From Micromonospora pallida (GTDB taxonomy: Bacteria; Actinomycetota; Actinomycetes; Mycobacteriales; Micromonosporaceae), in NCBI RefSeq assembly GCF_900090325.1, contig NZ_FMHW01000002.1, positions 1,054,001-1,118,000 of the forward strand: a stretch of 64,000 nt of DNA, written 5' to 3'. This document shows positions 59,761 through 64,000 of the stretch, in pieces. Within the stretch, counting starts at the first letter, position 1. Every line of letters starts with the position of its first letter. The translations under genes were made by a program, and so were the position numbers. The notes beneath the pieces were generated by a model that worked only from the letters and a program-made list of their open reading frames with translations, had not been told where the DNA came from and did no database searches.

Positions 59761-60204
59761 TCACTGGTGTCCATCGGCCCGGATCGTCACGGCGGTGTTG
59801 CCCCGCAGGGCATTGGAGTACGGGCAGAGCCGGTCCGCCGCCGCCACGGCCCGCTCCAGGTCACCCTGTGGGCAGTCGGGCGCGGACACCGCCAGGGCCA
59901 CGGCGATGGCGTACCGGCCGTCGCCGGTCGGCCGCAGCGACACCGACGCAGTCACACTGGTCGAACCGGTGCGTACGCCTTCCTGGCGGGCGGCCACCGC
60001 GAGGGCGCTGTCGAAACAGGCGGCGTAGCCGGCGGCGAAGAGTTCTTCCGGGTCGGTGCCCGGGGCATCGGGACCGCGCTGCGCGGGGCGGGTCAGGTCG
60101 ACCCGCAGCGTCCCGGTCAGCGACCGTGCCGTGCCGCCCCGCCCGCCGCTGACCCGCACCGTCGCGGTGTAGGTGACCTCAGCCGGTACGGTCGCTCCGC
60201 TCAT
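59761..60204 (-). CDS. OsmC/Ohr-family peroxide-reducing protein
   Basis: 147 residues from ATG 60204 (GAGGAG 8 bases upstream; ATGA overlap with the hydrolase gene). AAGYAACFDSALAVAA and RLCPYSNALRGN carry the two redox Cys in the positions typical of organic-hydroperoxide resistance proteins. Detoxifies organic peroxides, perhaps linked to oxidative steps of the neighbouring pathway. Confidence 0.85.
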   Translation of the reverse strand: MSGATVPAEVTYTATVRVSGGRGGTARSLTGTLRVDLTRPAQRGPDAPGTDPEELFAAGYAACFDSALAVAARQEGVRTGSTSVTASVSLRPTGDGRYAIAVALAVSAPDCPQGDLERAVAAADRLCPYSNALRGNTAVTIRADGHQ

Positions 60205-61052
60205 CGCGCCGTCTCCTCGGAGCCGCTGGCGTGGACCTGGGCGGCGACCGCGTCGGCGAACGCCTCGGGCTGTTCGTCGGCGACGAAGTCGGTGCCGCCG
60301 GGGATGGTGACCAGCGGCGCGTGGGGCAGCGCGGCCCGCACCACCGGGGTGAACCGGTGCACCAGATCCGCGTCGCCGTGCAGCAGCACGGTGGGGATTC
60401 CGGTCTTCGTCAGGGCTTCGGTGTCGAGTTCGTGGTCGAAGACCGCCCGGTAGGCCGTGGCGTAGTCCGGGCCGGTCAGCAGGTACTCGGCGACCTGCCG
60501 GTCGGCCTCCGCCGGGGTGAGCCGGGGGTAGAGGCCGTACACCCGGTCCCAGATCACCCGCAGGTGGCTGCCGTCGCGGTCGGGGACGTAGCCCGGCGCG
60601 TACGACGTCTTTTTCTCCTGCCGCTCCTGCTCGTCGTAGAGGGGCAGGCCCTGCAGGATGAGCCGGTGCACCCGCTCCGGGTCGCGCAGGGTGGCCTCGG
60701 CGGCGACGACCGCGCCGGTGTGCTGCCCGAGCAGGTGCACCCGGCCCAGGCGGAGGGCGTCGGCGGCCTGCCACAGCCCGGCCGCGTACTCCGGGATCGA
60801 CCAGGGACGCGGCGGCGGGTCGGAGAGGCCGAATCCGGGGGTGTCCACGGCGACCACCCGCAGACCCCGGGCGGCCAGTGGGGCCAGCGCGGTGTCGTAG
60901 GTGGCCGACGACAGTGGGGACTGGTGCACGATGAGCAGCACCGGGGCGTCGTCGTCGCCGGCCGTACGGTAGTGCACCTGGCCCCACGGCACGTCGACGT
61001 AGCCACGCCGCCCGGTTCCGCGTGCCCGGCTGGTTGCCTCTCGCTCGCTCAT
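60201..61052 (-). CDS. Alpha/beta-hydrolase-fold protein with an atypical catalytic triad
   Basis: 283 residues from ATG 61052 (ATGA overlap with the M20 gene). VDTPGFGLSDPPPRPWSIPE is a classic alpha/beta-hydrolase stretch. The nucleophile elbow G-x-Nuc-x-G reads GQHTG, so the nucleophile position is His instead of Ser, Asp or Cys, and the usual catalytic His segment (PGGH) reads GGTDF. The acid may be in LLHGDADLV. Either the chemistry is unusual, another residue serves, or the protein is not a hydrolase. The surrounding operon suggests an amide/ester pathway. Confidence 0.75.
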   Translation of the reverse strand: MSEREATSRARGTGRRGYVDVPWGQVHYRTAGDDDAPVLLIVHQSPLSSATYDTALAPLAARGLRVVAVDTPGFGLSDPPPRPWSIPEYAAGLWQAADALRLGRVHLLGQHTGAVVAAEATLRDPERVHRLILQGLPLYDEQERQEKKTSYAPGYVPDRDGSHLRVIWDRVYGLYPRLTPAEADRQVAEYLLTGPDYATAYRAVFDHELDTEALTKTGIPTVLLHGDADLVHRFTPVVRAALPHAPLVTIPGGTDFVADEQPEAFADAVAAQVHASGSEETAR

Positions 61053-62413
61053 GCCGTCACCGCCATGGCCGCCATGACCTCCACCACGTGCTTGATGCCC
61101 GCCCGGTAGTCGTCGAGGCGGATGTTCTCGTTGGGGCCGTCCACCCCGGAGTCGGCCCGGGACACCCCGACGCCGACGATCGGCCGGCCGGCCAGCACCC
61201 CCTGGTTGCCGATCCACTGTGTGTACGGCTCGATCACCGGCTCGGTGCCGTACACCCGGCGGGCCGCATCGGCGACCAGCGCGACGAACGGGTCCCGGTG
61301 GTCGGTGACGTTGGGCCGGCTGGTGGCCATCACCTCGACGTCGAGGTCACCGAAGCCGGTGGCGGCCAGGTGCCTGCGGATGGCGGTGAGCACCCGGTCC
61401 GGGTCCTGACCGGGCACCAGCCGGATCTCCAGCTTCGCCGAGGCGGTCGCCGGGATGCCGAGGGTGACGTCGTCGCGCATGTCTCCGCCGGCGATGCCGG
61501 TGACGGTCAGGGTCGGCACGGTACGGATCGCCTCGGCCGCCTGCCGGTCGTCCAGGCCGCCGGTGAAGCCGTCGACGCCGGCCCGGCGACGTAGGAACTC
61601 ACCGTCGAAGTCCACCTCGGCCAGCAGGTCACGCTCCGCGTCGGTCAGCGGGCGTACGTCGTCGGCGAAGCCGGGGACGGTGACCGTGCCGTCGGGCTCC
61701 TGCAGGCGGGCCAGCGCGGCGGCCAGCCGGGCGGTCGCCGCCGGCAGCAGGACGGTGTTCTGGCTGGTCAGGTCCCGGGGCAGGGTATGCGCGGTGAGCC
61801 GGAGGTACAGCACACCCTTCTCGGCGAGTTTGAGCAGCAGCCGGTCCTGCCCGTCCACCCAGGAGTTCTCCCAGAGCGTCCCGTCGCTGGTCAGCCGTTC
61901 GGCGTGGGCCGTGACGAACGAGCCCAGACCGGGGCTGTGCAGCCACTTCTTGCCCTCCACGATGAACCGGCTGGTGACCGGCGGGGTGAGCCCGGCCAGC
62001 CGCCAGGCGGCCACCGCGTGGATGCGGGACATCAGCGCGCCCTTGTCGTCGGCCACCCCCCGGGCGTACAGCCGGTCGTTGTGGATCTCGGCGGCGTACG
62101 GCGGGCTGATCCAGTCGGCGTCGTCGCCGGCCGGCTCCACCTCCACGTCGTAGTGGGTGAAGTGCAGCAGCGACCGGTCGGCGGCGCCGGGCACCTCGGC
62201 CAGCACGTACGGGTAGGAGTGTTCCCACTCGATGACGTCTGCCTGCCCACCCCAGTTGCGTACCGAGGCGGCGATGAACTCCGCGGTGCGGACCATCTCC
62301 TCGGGTTCCTGGCGACGGCTGCGGATGCGGCAGAGCTGTTGCAGTTCCTCGACGAACTCGTCGAAGTGGGCGTCGACTGCGGCGAGCGCGGCGGCGGTGT
62401 CGGGGTGGGTCAT
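61049..62413 (-). CDS. M20-family peptidase-like protein with degraded active site
   Basis: 454 residues. LLHFTHYDVEVEP (HxD) and GVADDKGALM (bridging Asp) match M20 metallopeptidases, but the catalytic Glu-Glu segment, normally EGEEEIGS, reads FIVEGKKWLHS, and the last metal ligand, normally H-x-P-N-E, reads DGPNENIR. Two of the five or six key residues are therefore lost. The fold and the dimerisation domain look normal, so it may have a new role or one metal site. ATG 62413 has GGGAGGA upstream. Confidence 0.78.
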   Translation of the reverse strand: MTHPDTAAALAAVDAHFDEFVEELQQLCRIRSRRQEPEEMVRTAEFIAASVRNWGGQADVIEWEHSYPYVLAEVPGAADRSLLHFTHYDVEVEPAGDDADWISPPYAAEIHNDRLYARGVADDKGALMSRIHAVAAWRLAGLTPPVTSRFIVEGKKWLHSPGLGSFVTAHAERLTSDGTLWENSWVDGQDRLLLKLAEKGVLYLRLTAHTLPRDLTSQNTVLLPAATARLAAALARLQEPDGTVTVPGFADDVRPLTDAERDLLAEVDFDGEFLRRRAGVDGFTGGLDDRQAAEAIRTVPTLTVTGIAGGDMRDDVTLGIPATASAKLEIRLVPGQDPDRVLTAIRRHLAATGFGDLDVEVMATSRPNVTDHRDPFVALVADAARRVYGTEPVIEPYTQWIGNQGVLAGRPIVGVGVSRADSGVDGPNENIRLDDYRAGIKHVVEVMAAMAVTA

Positions 62414-62447
62414 GGGCTTCCTCCCGCTGGTCGGGGGTGGTGGCAGT

Positions 62448-63182
62448 TCAGTGGATGGTCACGCCGCCGTCGACGAAGATCGTCTGGCCGGTGACCATCG
62501 CGGCGGCGGTGCTGAGCAGGTACGCGACCGCGTTGGCGACGTCGGCGGGCTCGGCCATCCGCCCCAGCGGGATGGTGGCCAGCTTGTCGGCGAGGTACGT
62601 GGCATCGCCGCGTACGTCGGTGGTCATGTCGGTGGGCACGATGGTCGGACCGACCGCGTTGACGCGGACCTGGTCGGGGGCCCACTCCAGGGCGAGCACC
62701 CGGGTCAGGTGCAGCACCCCGGCCTTGCTGACGCAGTAGCCGACGGTGTCGAGCACCGCGATGTGTCCGTTGGTGGAGCCGAGGTTGACCACCGCGCCCC
62801 GGGCGGCGCGCAGGGCCGGGTAGGCGGCCTGGCACATCCGGAAGGTGCCGGTCAGGTTGACGTCCAGGACGGTGGTGAAGTCCTCCTCGGACATGGTCGC
62901 CGCCGGCCCCCGGCGGACCACCCCGGCGTTGTTGACCAGCAGGTCCAGCCGGCCGTGCCGGTCGAGCACCTCGGCCACCAGGTCCTGACAGGAAGGCGCG
63001 GAGCGGACGTCGACCCGGTGCCGGGTGTGCGTACCGCCGGTCAGGCCGGCCCAATCCTGCGCCACGTCGGCCTGGGCCACGGTGGCTCCCCGCTCGGCGA
63101 GGGTCGCCGCGATCCGGGCACCGATGCCCCGCGCCGCGCCAGTCACGAGGGCGACCCGCCCGTCGAACCTGTTCGGGTTCAT
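62448..63182 (-). CDS. Short-chain dehydrogenase/reductase 3
   Basis: 244 residues. VALVTGAARGIGARIAATL is the cofactor motif, NNAGVVRRG the NNAG, GSTNGHIAVLDTVGYCVSK the Ser-Tyr-Lys triad and FVDGGVTIH the end. ATG 63182 overlaps the ABC permease stop (ATGA) with AAGGTG upstream. Probably oxidises a hydroxy acid or alcohol of the catabolic pathway. Confidence 0.87.
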   Translation of the reverse strand: MNPNRFDGRVALVTGAARGIGARIAATLAERGATVAQADVAQDWAGLTGGTHTRHRVDVRSAPSCQDLVAEVLDRHGRLDLLVNNAGVVRRGPAATMSEEDFTTVLDVNLTGTFRMCQAAYPALRAARGAVVNLGSTNGHIAVLDTVGYCVSKAGVLHLTRVLALEWAPDQVRVNAVGPTIVPTDMTTDVRGDATYLADKLATIPLGRMAEPADVANAVAYLLSTAAAMVTGQTIFVDGGVTIH

Positions 63183-64000
63183 GCGCCGATCACCTTGGTG
63201 TCCTCGGCCCAGAAGGCGAGGCGGCGTTGCAGCAACTGGATGACGAAGTGGGCGACCAGCCCCATCACCGAGAGCACCACCAGCACCGCGAACATCCCGG
63301 CGATGTCGAAGTTGTAGTTGGTCTGCAGCAGCAGATAGCCCAGACCTTCCTTGGCGCCGATGAACTCGCCGACGACCGCGCCGAGGATGGCGAAGACGAT
63401 GCCGATTTCCAGCCCGGCGAAGATGAACGGCAGTGCGCTGGGCAGCCGGACCATCCGGAAGATCTGTGCCTTGCTCGCGCCGAACACGGTGAGCATCTGG
63501 ATCCGGTCGGCGTCGGCGGCGCGCAGCCCCTCGATGACGTTGACCAGCATCGGGAAGAACGAGATGACCGCGGCCATCACCACCTTGCTGGTCAGGCCGA
63601 AGCCGAACCAGAGCACGAACAGCGGGGCCAGCGCGACCTTGGGCACGGTCTGGAAGGCCACGATGTATGGCATCAGCGTCGCCTCGACCACCTTGATCTG
63701 GGAGATGACCGTGCCGAGCACGACCGCCGCGCCCACGCCGATGACGAAGCCGAGCAGCGCCTCCTGGGTGGTCACCCAGAAGTGGCCCCAGAACTGGGCG
63801 TCGGTGAGCTGCCGTTGCAGCGCCTCGACGATCTGCGACGGCCGGGGCAGCACGTACTCGTCGACCTCGAGCAGTTGGGTGCCGTACTCCCAGGCGACCA
63901 CGACCACGACGAACACGGCCGGGACCAGCCAGAGCTGGGGTCGTTCCCGCAGGTCCAGCGGGCGCCGGGCGGGCCCGTCCGGCTTCGGCGCGCCGGCGCG
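63179..64000 (-). CDS. ABC transporter permease (SsuC/TauC/ThiX-like), 5' end missing
   Basis: The frame is open to the window edge and continues upstream of GTG 63916 as LDLRERPQLWLVPAVFVVVV, a natural membrane start, so the gene begins outside. VLPRPSQIVEAL is the periplasmic opening; PKVALAPLFVLWFGFG and the EGLRAADADRIQMLTVFGAS segment with GASKAQIF form the coupling loop (EAA motif) to an ATPase. Five to six membrane helices. Such permeases import sulfonates, taurine, thiamine precursors or nitrate-like ions; the catabolic genes downstream suggest the imported compound is the substrate of this operon. Confidence 0.88.
   Translation of the reverse strand, partial: RAGAPKPDGPARRPLDLRERPQLWLVPAVFVVVVVAWEYGTQLLEVDEYVLPRPSQIVEALQRQLTDAQFWGHFWVTTQEALLGFVIGVGAAVVLGTVISQIKVVEATLMPYIVAFQTVPKVALAPLFVLWFGFGLTSKVVMAAVISFFPMLVNVIEGLRAADADRIQMLTVFGASKAQIFRMVRLPSALPFIFAGLEIGIVFAILGAVVGEFIGAKEGLGYLLLQTNYNFDIAGMFAVLVVLSVMGLVAHFVIQLLQRRLAFWAEDTKVIGA

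Noticed and set aside
1..64000. tRNA, rRNA, CRISPR array, prophage, riboswitch or replication origin
   Set aside because: I looked for these and saw no recognisable cloverleaf, repeat-spacer array, phage gene or conserved leader structure. A tRNAscan-SE/Infernal run would settle the RNA question.

Overview
The window is 64 kb of high-GC DNA with GTG/TTG starts, strong GGAGG-type ribosome sites and many 4-base ATGA/GTGA gene overlaps, which is typical of an actinomycete. The proteins (archaeal-type SAM synthetase, actinobacterial inositol-phosphate synthase, remnants of mycothiol-linked enzymes) agree. A family such as Micromonosporaceae is only a guess. I see no rRNA, tRNA, CRISPR array or phage genes.

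Layout. (1) 1-5448: the 3' part of a very large secreted subtilisin-type protease, followed by a hairpin. (2) About 5.5-49.1 kb: a dense set of about 38 genes that reads as one uncharacterised specialised-metabolite cluster. It has no polyketide synthase, terpene synthase or complete NRPS module. (3) 49.3-52.6 kb: a PhoX-like phosphatase, then a scar where a histidine kinase and an alcohol dehydrogenase are both cut off at about 51300, a stump of a metallo-beta-lactamase-fold gene, a VOC protein and a possible regulator fragment. (4) 52.7-64 kb: a minus-strand catabolic gene set (ABC permease, SDR, M20-like, alpha/beta hydrolase, Ohr/OsmC, IclR, CoA-transferase, cyclase, MmgE/PrpD, amidohydrolase, CitE) that runs off the right edge.

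How the cluster may work (inference). Acyl module, 7.2-18.5 kb: a fatty-acyl-AMP ligase loads a carrier protein; a pair of long acyl-CoA dehydrogenases and a diiron oxygenase modify the chain; a transglutaminase-fold protein and a condensation-domain protein could form an amide. Amino-acid module, 27.8-31.9 kb: an AMP ligase, a second carrier protein, a fold-III PLP decarboxylase and a third dehydrogenase, comparable to the VinN/VinL/VinO logic of macrolactam starter units. Sugar-phosphate module, 18.5-26.6 kb: split transketolase, phosphoheptose-isomerase-like SIS protein, cupin, GT20 glycosyltransferase, dehydrogenase, kinase and HAD phosphatase. Cyclitol/phosphotransfer module, 35.7-44.5 kb: inositol-phosphate synthase, archaeal-type SAM synthetase, NDK-like protein, SDR, PHP phosphatase and two HPr-kinase-like proteins. 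An asparagine-synthase-type amidotransferase, two nucleotidyltransferases and two ABC exporter half-genes complete the set. A lone TnpB element sits between the fatty-acyl ligase and its carrier protein.

The strongest leads are the absence of any known scaffold enzyme beside so many phosphotransfer enzymes; the SAM synthetase/NDK pair with no SAM-consuming enzyme in view; the condensation protein with a serine-less carrier remnant; and several enzymes that have lost catalytic residues (ACAD2, histidine phosphatase, M20 protein, alpha/beta hydrolase). All function calls rest on reading motifs by eye; no database search was run.
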